NCBI GenBank assembly: GCA_013397865.1
Contig: VZTI01002586.1
Span: 9,274 to 73,273 of the forward strand
Direction: 5' to 3'
Length of the DNA: 64,000 bases
From: Struthidea cinerea
Lineage: Eukaryota > Chordata > Aves > Passeriformes > Corcoracidae
Both the position numbers and the translations under genes were made by a program. The notes beneath the pieces were generated by a model. It was not told the DNA's origin. It saw only the letters and a program-made list of their open reading frames with translations, and did no database searches. Every line of letters begins with the position of its first letter. Positions within the stretch are counted from its first letter, which is position 1. This document shows positions 12,401 through 25,130 of the stretch, one piece after another.

Positions 12401-14519
12401 TAATAAAGTCTGTCTTTATCTAATCTGGTTAAAATAATCCATGTGGAAGCTGAGTCTGAAGCTGAATTATTCTTATATCAGTGTAAGCTTCATAATGAGA
12501 AATCAAATTATAAAATAAGGATTTTTTATACTGTCATTTCTCAGGTCTTCATTTCACAGATGTAAAGTAAAGTTCTGTGGATACAGTGTTATTTGTAACA
12601 AATACTGATGAGAATAAGAATGCAGGAATGACCTTTCTGGGACAGATCAAAGGGGCCATCTGTCCTGGTAACTCACTTCTGACATGGGCCCATGTTGAGG
12701 AAAAGGGTATTGGAAATCAGGGACCCTTCCCCCAGCTTTCCTGCAGACTGTCTCAGCTTGAGGTTGTATCCAGACCCATGGACCAGCTCTTCATGTGGTC
12801 TTCTGTACCCTTTGCTCAGGCACGGTGAAAATGTGGGCTTTATTTGAAATCCCAAACTCAAAAGCAGTTGGTTCAAATGCAATAAATCACTGAAGTTAGA
12901 CAGCTAGTATTGAGATTACAAATTATCCAAGACAATCTTATAAAGTTTTACCTCTTGCTCTGCTTTCAGGTTTCAAACATGTTTTTCTTCATCTACAACA
13001 TACATGTACACTCAGAGTTTTTTTGGAGAAGTCTTGGAGTAAATCTCTATTATTAATGAGAGAGTGGGATTCAGGGCTTTGGATAGGGGAGATTTAATTC
13101 AGTTCCCCTACCTCTGGGACACCCCTGCAGTTGCAGCATGAGATAGAGCAGTTTTGTCTCCTGTTTCTTCCTGACAAATGGCTAATTGCTCCAAGAGATG
13201 TTCACAATTCAGCAAGACAGGCATTAGCCCAGGCAAATGTCAGCAATTCCATCCTGACCCAACATGGGTGTCACATCCAGGAGCCTGCCTTTGACTTGGA
13301 CCAGCACAAGCATTTTCAGGGGAAGAGGCAAGAAAGCATGGAATAACCTGCCCATAATGTCTTTATAAACACTAGTTTATTTCTAGCTTCTAATATCCAA
13401 ATATTAGTGTGAGAAAAAAAAAATATTATTTCTAGCCACACATCTGGGGATCAGCTATCACTATTAACTGCTTCCAGAAAAAATGGGCCAGGCTGCAAAG
13501 CCAGCCCTCAAAAATGAGAAAATGTCATCTCTGTCCAGTTTCTCTCTCCTGGAACATCAACAGCAGAAGGTTTCAGGCACCAAGGGAGTGCTGGCCCAGC
13601 AAACCACCACGGTCCCTTCTCAGAAACCTTTTCACAGCCCTCTGCTTATCCTTCATACTTCAAAGGTACTCACCACCCAGCTGATCTGGTCTTGGGTTTT
13701 CTGGCAGAAGCAACTCCTGCAGCTCCACCTCTGCCACAGACTTTGTACATGAGCTTAAGCAAGACATTGAACTGAGTTCTCAGAACAGAGTAATGACACC
13801 TTCTTGGGCTATTCAATCCAACACAAACGGTATTTGCTTGTGCAGTAGTAAATGGGTCTATATCTGCTCTTCCTGAGGCCTAATGTCATAAAAATAATAC
13901 AAATAATTTCCACTTTTTTCAGTGGTTTAAAACATGAAGAGTGATGCACTAATGCATAATTTAAAAACTAGGCACATTTTTTTGTTTTTCATTTTCAAAA
14001 GCCTAACAGGCCATGGTAGACATGAAATCCCAGCACATAAATGGGAGCCCACTTGCCTAAACATTGGGTCTGCTTTACATTCATCATAAACAGACACTGA
14101 GCAAATGCAGTAAGAAGATATGTAAATTAAACTGGCTCAGTTTTATCATCCACCTATAACTGTTGCCCCTGGAAAAACCTTTTTGAAAATCTTTGATTCA
14201 GATCTACAAAGCAAGCCCTTGATCTGCATGAATCCTCACTCCATGACTGTGGATTTTCATCACTCTGAAGTGAGACACAAAGTCACTTGGGAAAAACTCC
14301 ATTTTCACAGAGTCTAAATAAAAGTCAGAGACCTAATCTGCAGAGTCCTCCATCAGCCTGAAAGGTTTATACAAATGGAGCAACAGTTTGGACAAAGTCT
14401 CAGTCCCGGCCATAAATCATCAAGACATTAAAGCTCCATAAGGGCTTTTAGATCTTGCAGCAGGTTGAATGACATCTTAGAGCTGCAAGGAGTCCTTTAG
14501 GGTGAAGACCAACTGATCA
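9477..14519. other. 5-kb stretch with no recognisable gene or repeat
   Basis: I checked the many short frames in both orientations (longest 123 codons, at 11483-11854 minus) and found no domain, no exon-like frame bounded by good splice sites and no family I know. The composition is ordinary for avian intergenic or intronic DNA. Isolated AATAAA motifs occur but without an upstream gene. Confidence 0.5.
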
Positions 14520-14990
14520 AGTAGGAGATAGCGAATGTTGCCAAAGGATGTTGTCATTAAGCTCAACCAGTTCTTAGACAATGGGACAGGCTGCAGGAAG
14601 CCTGCAAACCTCATGAGGTTTAATGCAGAGAAATGTAAAGTTCCATGTTGGGGGTGGAATAACCCCCCACAGCAGCCCAGGCTGGGGCCAGCTGAATAGA
14701 CTTAAGGGTCTCAGTGGACTATAAGGTGCCCACAAGCCAGCATTGCGCCTATGCAGCACAGGATGATCACATCCACAGAGCAACAAGCAGGCTGAAGAAT
14801 GTAACTCTTCTTTCCTACTCAAGAGATCTATTCTGGGTACACCACACAGTTATGAGACACAAAGGAATGGGTATCTTGAAAAAGAAGTGTCAAAGAAAGC
14901 TTGAGTCTGACAAAAGGTTGAGATCGCCAAACAGGATACAGTTGGTATCTTGTCTAAACAGCCCCAAAAGGGAGGACATCTATTTAATAG
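14520..14990 (+). mobile_element. Degraded CR1 LINE, 3' part of ORF2
   Basis: Conceptual reading of 14608-14690 gives NLMRFNAEKCKV followed by a degenerate copy of the WxNP...RLG pattern. This corresponds to the NLMKFNxxKCKVLHLG segment in the C-terminal part of the CR1 reverse transcriptase. The following bases (to about 14770) continue colinearly through the region that reads LGV-VDEKL...QCALAAQ in intact copies. Stops and frameshifts break it, so it is inactive. It ends before the CR1 3' tail. Confidence 0.7.
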
Positions 14991-15000
14991 ATAGGTGTGC

Positions 15001-15043
15001 TTTTTTGTTGTTGTTGTTTTTGTTTTGTTTTGTTTTTTTTGTT
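15001..15043. repeat. T/G-rich low-complexity tract
   Basis: (TTG)n merging into (TTTTG)n and a T8 run. It lies just downstream of the old CR1 fragment. Confidence 0.9.
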
Positions 15044-15629
15044 AGAGGGCTTTACAGCTGTTACTGTTGTAGACAGGCAATGACACATGTGGCTTACATT
15101 ACAAAGGGCTCAAGTAAATACTATACTTGAAGCTGCAAGTGCCCCCCAGCCCTGGTTTAACAGCACTCGTTGCCTCCCACCCACAACTGGTGTCTTTCAG
15201 CAAAACACATCTCTTGCAGGTACAGACAGGGACAACATTGCCCAACTCTGTTGATGGCTCAAAAGTCCAGCAAATGCCTGAAGCTGCTGCGTTCTGGACA
15301 AGGTGACCGGAGTTACCTCCTTGGCTTTGTCCTGTGCTTTTCCTAGTGTTCATGAAAAAATGAAACGCTACCCTAGATGAGAAACACATAATATACTCCA
15401 GCATAAAGGAAAAGATTGAAAACACACACAGATAATAACTCTTCCTACATGAAGGAAATTAATAACTCCAGAAATTATATACAGGCTCTTAATGCAACAG
15501 ACATTTTCTTTGGATAAATGTAGGTTTGGGAATGGTTTTGACCCTTGGATGCTGTTTTTCCTTTAATCCTCTAATCCCAGGTCTCTCCTACAGCTTCACT
15601 CTCACTTTTTGTCTTGACTTGTCAGGACA
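15044..15629. other. Noncoding DNA, no gene seen
   Basis: No recognisable coding or repeat content. The right end may still belong to the chimeric element that follows, since weak similarity with its partner copy fades gradually near 15600-15640. Confidence 0.5.
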
Positions 15630-16450
15630 TGGACAATTTATACTTTTTAAGTATTTTGCTGTGGTTCTGTATCACATTTTGGGTCATACGAGAGATGAGA
15701 TTTCCAAACTGAAAGAAACTTACATCTTTTAATAAGTTTGTCATATCAGGTGGCTGATAAAAAGAGCTTCTTACCTGGTGATTCCTGGGACAGCATTTCC
15801 AAACAAAGCAGGTAAAATGTCTTTCCCAAAGCTGAATTTTGTTTCTGTAAGAGCAGCTGTCACCCCCAGCCAGGGCATCAGAGCCCAGCATGCAGCTCCC
15901 ACTGAACAGCAGTGCTTGTTGAAGCCAGGTATGTGCCAGGAGAAAAAGAAAGGCCGCCAATATCAGAGGGACATGGACCTGCTGGAGCAAATCCAGAGGA
16001 GGCCATGGAGGTGCTCGGAGAACTGGAGCCCCTCTGCTCTGGAGATAGGCTGGGAGAGCTAGGGGTGTTCAGCCTGGAGAAGAGAAGGCTCCAGGGAGAC
16101 CTTAGAGTCCCTGCCAGGTCCTAAAGGGGCTCCAGGAGAGCTGGAGAGAGACTTTGGACAAGGACCTGTAGTGACAGGACAAGGGGGAATGGCTTCCCAC
16201 TGCCAGAGACAGGGTTAGGAGGGATATTGGGAAGAAATTCCTTGCTGCAAGAGTGGTGACGCCCTGGCACAGGTTGCCCAGAGAAGCTGTGGCTGCCATT
16301 TCCCTGCAAGTGTTCAAGGCCAGGCTGGACAGGGCTTGGAACAATGTGGTCTAGTAGAAGATGTCCCTGCCCATGGCAGAGGGGTTGGAATGAGACACTC
16401 TTGAAGATCACTTCCTACACAAGCCATTCTATGATTCTATCGTATGATTC
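15630..16450 (+). mobile_element. CR1 3' end fused to an unidentified 5' segment (copy 1)
   Basis: Bases 15953-16450 are a typical CR1 3' region: CTGGAGAAGAGAAGGCTCC near 16075, GGTTGCCCAGAGAAGCTGTGG near 16275, and a tail ending in ATGATTCTAT. Bases 15630-15952 are not CR1 sequence that I know. They align, in the same order and with the same junction, to the reverse complement of 57161-57455. Homology between the two copies ends at the CR1 tail on the 3' side, as expected for retroposed copies and not for a segmental duplication. No intact frame is present. Confidence 0.7.
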
Positions 16451-18577
16451 CATGACTCATCCATGGCTGCTGCCATTCTTCCATCAGAAGCACTGACAAG
16501 GCTCCAGCCGGCACCCAGCTCGTGGAAAACCAGCTCCATGTTGAGACACTACAGTCAGCTTCTGATCTGCTCCAACTTACCAAGCTCCAGCATGTCTAAC
16601 AGACATGCTTTTATTAACTGTTGTCCATCTCGTTGCCAATCTCCATCCTGATCCAAAGCCCCCAAGTCAATAGAAGTCTCTCCCTGTCAAAATCTCTTTT
16701 GATCCCTCAGCACTGCTTACAGAGTTTTCTTTCTCTCAAAAAACTTCCTGAAATTTATTATTTTAATTTCAAGCATTGTAAAAGTGAATTATGATTCCCA
16801 ATACATTTTGGAAAAACTCTGCCAAACACATGAAGTCACCAACTGAGATATAAATTACGTGTCCTTTGTTGCTGCTTTCAAAATAAGATTTTATCTGTGT
16901 GCATTTTAGCTCCTTCCAGGCTAAACTGTTTTTGCTGTGCTTACTCATGTGAGTGATTGTAGAGGAGTCCAGCTTTTTTTTTGGAGTAGCTCTTTTCAGT
17001 GTAAACCAGTCATTTCCAATTTGGCCTTAATTAGTAAAGCATTTCCTCCACGAATTTATTATTTATTTAACTTGTTAACCACAAGAGTAAAATCTGCTCT
17101 TCCAAACCCTGTCTTTTCCTTCAAGACCTGCTCTGAGAAGTGAAATGTAGAGCCACGATAGTCATTTATACCTGGTTTTCAACTAGCTTGGACAATGTCA
17201 TGTTGGTTAGATGTTGCCTCCCCTTTTCCACCACTGCCCTGCTGCTCCAAAAATGAGCAATCCAGGGCAAGGGAAAGTGGTCAGACACTTAAGCTGTGTC
17301 TTCCAAGTACCCATGACCTCCCCTGCTTTTTTCTTTCCCCCCCAGCCATGAGTGAGGAGAAGATTTTGACCAGCACCTGTCCCACAAGCAATAGGCTAAA
17401 ACCACCAATTAGCAAAGAGATTTGACCAATAGTTAAGAAATCTCAACATCTGTTACGGGCAGAATGGCTTGCACCTGTTCTTGCTTTTTTCAAGACAATT
17501 GCATATGAAATTAATTTGACATAATCAGCTGCATTATTTATTTTCTTAAGTCAGGTTTGCTTCTGTGTTTTCACTGCAGTCATGGCTCTGACATTGCATC
17601 CAAGCCTCTGATTCAAGGGAAAGTCTGAGTTTTCTCCTGAATTTTACAAACCTGCATATAAAGAGCAGTTTCTACATTCCTAGTGAGATGTGAGAAATGA
17701 TAAGGTTTATCTCCAGCTTCATGTATCTATGAATAAATATGCATGTCTGGAGATTATCCACTCCCTAAAACTTCTGTTACTTCATGTCAGACCCACATCT
17801 GCACATCATGGTGCATTCAACCCATTTCCATTGGTTATATTAAATATAGGTGCATATGTGCCTACCTACACATACCGAACCTGTGACTGTGACGGTATCT
17901 TGTAGTATGAGAATCAAGTGCTTGAGTTCCACCCCCTTTGCTTAAAATTATGATGACCTCTCTGGCCATCCTCAGAGGTATAAAGATAATTCTCCTTATT
18001 TGCCACTCAATTAAGACTTTTTCAAGTGCTGAGGATTGACTGATTAACATTTAGAAATATCTAAGTATTAAGAATCTGGTTTATAAATGCACACCTACTA
18101 TATAGTTCCTTAAATATTAAGCTGTGACCAGGCCACAGGAAATTGTTAAGGCAATTGTTACAGGTAAGGTAATTATTATTATTTCCTCTGGGGGTGATGT
18201 TTTATTACCTTGGAAACAGTCAGCATTTGCATTAGATATAGATCATAAAGAACTATGCACAGTAACTTATATTGTTTACTACTGCAGCTCAGATATTCCC
18301 TTCAGCTTTGTCTTGTAAAGAAATGCACCACTTTGCCATCAAGGTGCCTGATGAATTGTAGCTCCACAGAGCCAATGCTGATGGAAATGATACCACTGCT
18401 TACCAGGCTCAGTGGACCAGAAACTCCTCCCTGGACCAGCTCAGATAGATCCCAAAACCATTTATGCCCAGTGTCCTCTCGCACACTGTACTTGAGGAGG
18501 GGATTCAAGAGAGGGGCACATCTTATCTTTCCATTTAAGAAATCAGCTTTTCCCCACTGTGATGCTGTCTGCTTGTG
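16451..18577. other. AT-rich noncoding DNA, no gene seen
   Basis: Nothing recognisable. Contains scattered A/T-rich stretches and short frames without support. Confidence 0.55.
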
Positions 18578-18583
18578 CTCCCC

Positions 18584-18941
18584 TGTAGATGCTGAAAAGC
18601 TTTAGCAGAGAAATTTTCCATCTTTCTGCAGCATTCTGTGAGAGCTCTGTGTTTCTCATGAAAGCTATGAAAGATACTGCTACGGGTTTTTGTAAACTAA
18701 TTCTTTATCTTGCACCTGCTGTTGTTCGGCAGTGTTGTTATGGTATACTGAAGAAAGTATTTTCAAATGAATGTTGTATAGCCTCCACCAATCATTCTAG
18801 GAGGTGGATGATCAATGACAAATGGCCTTATGCCATGCAGGCGACCCAAGTTATATAAATCGATTTATAATTAATTAAATAACCACTTTCTTCCTGAACT
18901 TGGTTGTGTCATTTCTCGCCGTTCGCAGTACAACAGCGACA
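18584..18941 (+). mobile_element. Solo LTR, family A, copy 2, with perfect 6-bp target duplication
   Basis: A 358-bp unit beginning TGTAGATGCTGAAAAGC and ending ACAGCGACA, flanked by CTCCCC on both sides (18578-18583 and 18942-18947). It aligns end to end with 2913-3266. Signals are CCAAT at 18788-18792 and TATATAAAT at 18852-18860; the polyadenylation signal has decayed to an AT-rich ATTAAATAA. No retroviral interior. The perfect duplication fixes both ends and supports the boundaries assigned to copy 1. Confidence 0.88.
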
Positions 18942-18947
18942 CTCCCC

Positions 18948-21900
18948 TTCCTTGAGGCTGGGAGAGCCTGAAGGCTGAACCTGGGGCTTAAACAGCCTGC
19001 TCATTACTGACCTGGGAAGGTGAAGATGGGCAAAAGAGATTTTAATTATCCTTCCAGGTGTTGCTAAACCCAGAGGTAGTGTGAAGTTAGGGGGAAAGCA
19101 GGTGTTATTGCAGAGGTTGGCAGAACAAACAGGGGAACAGCAGAAGTTGCTGCAGACTAGACAAAGACATCAGCAAAGAGCAGAAGATCCCTCCTGTGTG
19201 CCTTGCACGGGGAGATGGGATTTGCTGTAGTATGGGTGAGGGGACAGGAATGTGGCCTACAGATCCATTGCTGGCAGGTGAAGTCAGTCAAGCCTTGTCT
19301 TTGATAACAGTCATCACTCTCAATGTGGATGCATTTCCATGTAGGTAAGCTGCCATTTTTCTACCCCAGAAGCATTTCATCAGCACGGTGATTATACCAT
19401 GCAATCCCAGCCAAATGACAGCCTCTTCCAGTAGGTGTGATGGTGGAAGAATATGCTCTTCCGGATCAACCACAGCTGCTCTTCCTCCAGCCATCGAGGT
19501 CTGTCAGTAAACCAGCTTATCTGGACGATCACCAACTTTTTTCCTACCCAACGCCAGCAGCTTGCCACCTAAACACCTAGCACAGACACAGTCTCTGGAA
19601 ATGGAAGTCTTGGTGAATCTCTGACCTGCAGATTTTGGTGCCCAGGTGCAACACCCAGAGTCTGGGATAGAAAAAAGCAATTCGCCTGTCTTTCTGCAAG
19701 ATATGGGAACTCCTGCGCTCTTCCTCCTCTCATGACACACCAGTCATACACCGAAGAACACATTCAAAGCATAAACAGTGGACTTAATCTAGGGAAGTCT
19801 CCCCAGACATGAGGTTGTTTCTTCACCCCAAGACCACCAGGCAAAGAAGAGCCAGGGAGCACAGCCATAGCAGAGGGAAACAGCTCGTCCCATAACCATT
19901 AACTGATTTGCCCTTTGGAAAGGATAACTGGTAATTTATTCAGAAGTGTTACAGGCTTTCCACAGAGTCGCGCCTTGGGGCCACGATTTACACCCTTACA
20001 GATGGCACATTTATCAGCTGTGCACGCAGCTTTTCCCCTCTGGCCAACATAGTCAGAAAATTTCCATCAACAGCCCCTACTGATTTCTACTTACAAAATC
20101 TGCTGCTTCAGGACTTCTGTAAGACACAACAAAGCCATCATCATGACCTTTAAAAGCAGGTTTCATCTGCATCACACGAGCTTATGTCTTTCAGTGGAGA
20201 CAGAAGGGAGTTTGACTTGGTGACACTGGAGGATTCCTGATTTATGACTTTCACACACCCCTCACAGCTGAAAAGCTGATGAGATATTGAGAGCAAAGCA
20301 TGAAGTCCATCTCATCTCAGGTCCCGGTTTGACAAGACTTCCCAGTACAGAGATTAAAGAGGAGAGTTGTGTGCCTCAGTTGTCCCTCAACCTGAGACCA
20401 GCAACCAGATTTGGGCATGAGTTGGTCGAAAAGGGATGTGAAGTAGGAGATATGAGACATACAATTAATTTGACATATAGGAGAAAACTTCGGCTATATT
20501 GAAAATGATGGCAAAGTCGTGGAGGCTCAGCTGTGCTGCAGACTGCACAACTTCCACCCATTCAGGGGCACCTGCAGGAGCTTAAAATCAGCCTTGTCAT
20601 GTCTGTAGCGCCATTTCTGCCTCCCACTGGTGCCCCTTCCATGAACGGCCCTCCCAGTGTGAGATGTTCACAGTGCCACTGGCCTTGGCAAGGGTATGCA
20701 CCATCAGGCCACAGCTACAGCAGGACACTTAAGAGCCCATGAACTGTATTCTTGCTGCATGGAGTGGCTGGAATGAGTTGGGCTGGGTCTTGTGGCTTCC
20801 TAATGCTTCAGCAATGTCTCTAGACAGAAGGCAGTGGAGTCTAAAGAGGCTCCCAAACAGTGCTGCACATTCAGTCCCAGCTGCTCAGCTCTGCAGCTCC
20901 ATGCTGTCCAGCACTCTCACTCCTGTGACATTAAAAACTCTCGTCTTAGTTAGCTCTATGCAATTCATGTTGAGGGATGAGAACATAAAATTCTTTGAGT
21001 CTTCTTTTCAGTTCCAGTGTATTTTCAGCTGAAACTCAAAAGAAAGGTCAAGAACTGCAGATATTTTTCCTGTTAAAATTTCACAGAACCTTTTGTCCAA
21101 ACTAGCTGACAATATGTCAGTGGAATAGCTTGGGAGAGCTGGAGTCACTGAATATTTGGGCTGGCAGGGGGCTTCATGGACTGAGGTGCTCATTGCAAAC
21201 TAGTCTGAGGGACACTTCAGACCACAGACTGCAGGGAAAGCCATGATCCACTGCTGCTTTCATTTCTATCCCAATGCATTTTGCATGGTTGGTTTTGTCT
21301 CACTTGGGTGTGATCCAGGCACACATCCTTGAAACGAAGCAAACCCACACTGTCTGAGCATCCCTTTGCTCTCAGAAACTGTGAGCCTGCTCCGCTCCAT
21401 GTGTCCTTTCAGAATGTGCCCAAAGATTTTTAACTTCTTTAGAGCTCAAAGTGGGTATTAAGAGAAGGCTGGAGCCAGTGGAATCCTTTTGAAGGAGATG
21501 CCAGCAATGCTCCCCTCTGCAAACAGGCTGCTCTTGGCCACAAAGCCATCACATCCTGCAGCTCCCACTGAGCTGGGTGGGCCAGGCTCCCCCATGCTCA
21601 AGTAGTTCTTTCATAAGCAAAGTGTCACCTCATCTGCAGGGAATTTGCATTCAAATTATACAGGGCTCCTAGCAGCAAAGAGACTGCAATGGCAGCTGGC
21701 AGCCTGCTCCTCTCTCTGTGGGGACTTCAGTGCTGCAAGTATGTACCCCCTGTGCCAAGCTCTGGCTTGTGGCTTCCTGCTGCTGGAGCAACTCAGACTC
21801 CAGGCGTCCATCTGTGTCACATAAATATTGCAGCTGGCATAACTGCAAACACACAGATAGATTAGGGTATAGCAGGTCACGGGTGCAGAGCACCCTCCCC

Positions 21901-22435
21901 AGCTCCTACATGGATCATGCAGGATACCTTCCTTTTGCACACTGACACAAGAACATCCCTCCTCTCCCTGCTGCTAGTGCACCTCAGGTCAGGTCCGGTC
22001 CCCATCCTTTTTGAATACAGTTAGAAAAGCTTGAAACTGCAACATCTAGGTATTTGCTGGGGTTTATTCCAGCACCAAAAGCCCCTGCAAGGGACCTAAC
22101 CTCTTCTTTGCCATGCTGGACCCTTCAACATTGCTATGTATCCTCCAGAGAAGACAAAAGGCTCTCAGGAGCTGGAAGCAGCCCTCACCTCATCCAGATC
22201 TATGCCAACAGGACATCAAGGACCCTTTTCACATTCCCCATTAAAACTGTACTGGTTACACTGCACATGGAGTATTTCTCTGACCCTCATCTTTCTGCTC
22301 CTTTTCTGTGGCATAGGGGAGAAGGAGGTGAACAGATATTTCAGCCCACGGAAATGAATGGTCAAGCAGAGCCCCCATGGATGAACTTGCTGGCAGAATG
22401 GTAGAACACACATGTAAGCTAAGCTTTCTGGCCCC
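18948..22435. other. Single-copy noncoding DNA, no gene seen
   Basis: Slightly higher GC than the flanks but no open frame above 116 codons and no domain. No repeat family recognised. Confidence 0.5.
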
Positions 22436-22853
22436 TGTCTAATACCGTCCCCGCCCAGCTCCGTGGGGTCCTGCATGCTCCCACAGACGCTCGGGCGGGT
22501 TCAGTATATAGTTAGTGACAAACAGTCAGGAAGGGTATTTGCTTGCATTCCAGGGAGGAGCATTTATTGCATCTTCACTGTTCAAGATCGCAGTGCAAAC
22601 ACCCCGAACACGTGACAGGTCGAGTTTAAATAGAGGGGAGTGGCTAACACCAGGAGCCAACCAGGGAATCAGAACTGGGGTACATTACCACAACCGAACA
22701 GGCATCCTGGGAGAGGCCCCTTTCCCTCACTATAACCGATAAGCCTTTGGCAGCAGAGACTGTCTTACCAAGAGCTCTCTCTGTCTCTTGTACCACTGGT
22801 CAATCGGCCACCACACCTGTCTGTCAGAATATCCCAAAATGCTGTCTGCTGGT
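22436..22853 (-). mobile_element. LTR-like segment, minus strand
   Basis: Read on the minus strand it has LTR-like order: TATA-like CTATTTAAACTCG (plus 22621-22633), then about 50 bases later GCAATAAATG (plus 22561-22570), then a GC-rich U5-like stretch ending near 22440. I could not find convincing termini or a target duplication, so the limits are approximate and the class is unknown. It abuts the solo LTR that starts at 22854. Confidence 0.5.
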
Positions 22854-23830
22854 TGTATTGGTTTTGCATGGCCTGGTTTTTGGTAGCAGGGGGCCACAGA
22901 GGTGGCTTCCGTGAGAAGCTGCTGGAAGCTTCCACCATGTCTGGCAGAGCCAGTCCCTGATGGCTCTGAAGATGGACCTGCTGCTGGCCAAAACTGGGCC
23001 AATCAGAGATGGTGGTAACGCCTCTGTGATAAAATATTTAAGAAGAAAATCAGAACAAAATGGGGCACAGTTTTTTTCTAGCCAGAGAAGAGGAGGAGGT
23101 GAGAACATGTGAGGGAAACAACCTGGAGACACCAAGGTCAGTGAAGAAGGAGGGGGAGGAGGTGCTCCAGGTGCCAGAGCCGAGATTCCTCTGCAGGCCG
23201 TGGTGATGACCATGGTGAAGCAGCTGTGCCCCTGCAGCCCATGGGGATCCACGGGGGATGCAGAGATCCCCCCACAGCCCGTGGGGAAGATGCTCACACT
23301 GGAGCGGGTGGATGCCTGGAGGAGGCTGTGATCCAGTGGAAGACCGGGTGGAGAGAGAGGGCCCTGCTTCCAGGCTGGAGCAGCCTGTCCTTGGAGGACT
23401 GCACCCCGTGGAAAGAGAGACCCACGGCGCAGCAGTTTTGGGAGGACTGTCTCCCGTGGGAGGGACCCCACGGCCTCACAGGGGAAGAACTCCTCTCCCG
23501 GAGCAGCGGAAGTGTCGGTGATGAACCAACCAAAGCCCCATGCCCTGTCTCCCTGCGCTGTCGGTGGGAAGGAGGCAGGGGTTGGGGAAAAAAGGTGTTT
23601 TAAGGGCTCATTTTACTTTTCATTATCCTCCTTTGATTCTGTTAGTAATAAATTCACTTTGCAACTTAAGTTGAGCCTGTTTTGCCTTTGAAGTGTTTTC
23701 TCCCGGTCCTTATCTCAACTCATTAACCCTTTGTTAATTTTTTTTCTTTCCTCAGCCCAGCTATGGCAGGGGAGGGTGAGCGAGTGACTCTCGTGGGTGT
23801 CTGGCATTGGGCCAGTGTCAAACCATGACA
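22854..23830 (+). mobile_element. Complete ERVL-like solo LTR with perfect 5-bp target duplication
   Basis: A 977-bp unit beginning TGTATTGGTTTTGC and ending GTCAAACCATGACA, flanked by CTGGT on both sides (22849-22853 and 23831-23835). It contains a CCAAT box at 22999-23003, TATA-like ATAAAATATTTA at 23029-23040 and AATAAA at 23647-23652. The centre (23220-23480) carries several imperfect CCCGTGGG/CCCACGG motifs in both orientations. The termini and five-base duplication fit passerine class III (ERVL-like) LTRs; naming a subfamily needs a database search. The 215-codon minus frame and the plus frames inside it are compositional. Confidence 0.9.
23647..23652 (+). terminator. AATAAA polyadenylation signal of the ERVL-like LTR
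   Basis: Canonical hexamer about 180 bases before the LTR end, the expected place for the R region. It marks where proviral transcripts would have been cleaved. Confidence 0.6.
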
Positions 23831-23835
23831 CTGGT

Positions 23836-25130
23836 AAAGGCATTTATCTGCAGTGCTGAGGCTGTGCTTCAAGCTGCTGGAGAAGCCTTCTGACTGCAGA
23901 CAGCTTGAGGAGAACACATTAGGTCTTCAGGTTCTGGGTGAGACTACAGTGGGTCTTTGAAGACTGGATGTTGATGGAGCTGTTTATAGTAGCCAAAATG
24001 GGCTAGCTCCCCCTCTCCTTTCTTCCCTGTTCTCTTTATGGCTTTGATGAGACAATAACCCATGAAGCCTGAAGGAGACTTCATGAAGGAGACGTTTTTG
24101 ACCTTTCTTGGCAAAAAGAACAATATATAAACAGTGGGGAAGAAGCAAAACTTGAAACTTTTCAAAAAAGTAAAGGAAAAGTGCAAGGTGAGACAACCCA
24201 TTATCCAAGATGATTAAGAGAAATTGTGGATTAAAAGTATATCCTTATGTATTGCTGGTTTATCAGTCAGATATCAACACGGAGTGGAAGGCAGCAGGAG
24301 GGCAGAAAGATTTCTCATCTCAGCTTCTCTGGCAGCCACTGACTGCTGTTTATGAACCCCTGGAAATGTTCAACACACTTTACAAGGCACGTGTGCTGAA
24401 GGCTCTGGGCTGGGGGTGGTCTGTGGATGCAGTTTCTAAAGGCCCTACCCCACTTTTGCTATGGGACACTTGGAAATTGGTCCCACTAGCTGCAAGCGTG
24501 TGGGCTGTCATTTCTCTAACAGAGAGGGGAAGAGTAAAAATGTCAAGAGCTCATTAAAAATATAGAAGCACAGGGAGTGTGAATGTGAAGAGCAGGTAGG
24601 ACACATGTTAGTTCAAGTTACTGAATCCTAGGGCTGCTCTGTAAGCAAACAAACTCACCATAACCCACTTTTCAGTGGAAAGAGATGGAAACCTTCACAT
24701 CATCCAGTCTAGCTGCTGAGTCCTTGACTGGGTCTGGGCTGCTGACCCACACTGAGCATCAGGAAGAGGAGATGCCAGAGCGAGTTAAATTAAAAACCTC
24801 AACCAAGCTTGTGAGTGCACTCATTTTCATCTTCAACCACCACTTTCAGCTCACAGGATGTATGTGACACCCCAGCTAGGAGAAATAGTGCAAGGCTTAA
24901 TGATACAAAACTAGAGATATGCTGCGAGAAGGCAGATGAAGTAAAGGGGAAGAGTTGTTTGGTTTCAGGATTTTATTTAGATGCCTCAGGGCGAAGCATA
25001 ATACTTAAATCCTTTTTATTCCCAGGCCATTAGGGTTTGAGGCTTTGCCTCATTTTAGAGACAAGTGTAGGAGAAAAACTCTCTGGAATGAGTGTTTCCT
25101 CTAAGAAAAGGGTTACAACAATCCCTTTCT
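23836..25130. other. Noncoding DNA, no gene seen
   Basis: No recognised repeat or coding content. Confidence 0.55.

Noticed and set aside
22824..23603. 215-codon minus frame and 125-codon plus frame
   Set aside because: Both are inside the ERVL-like solo LTR and open on opposite strands over the same bases.
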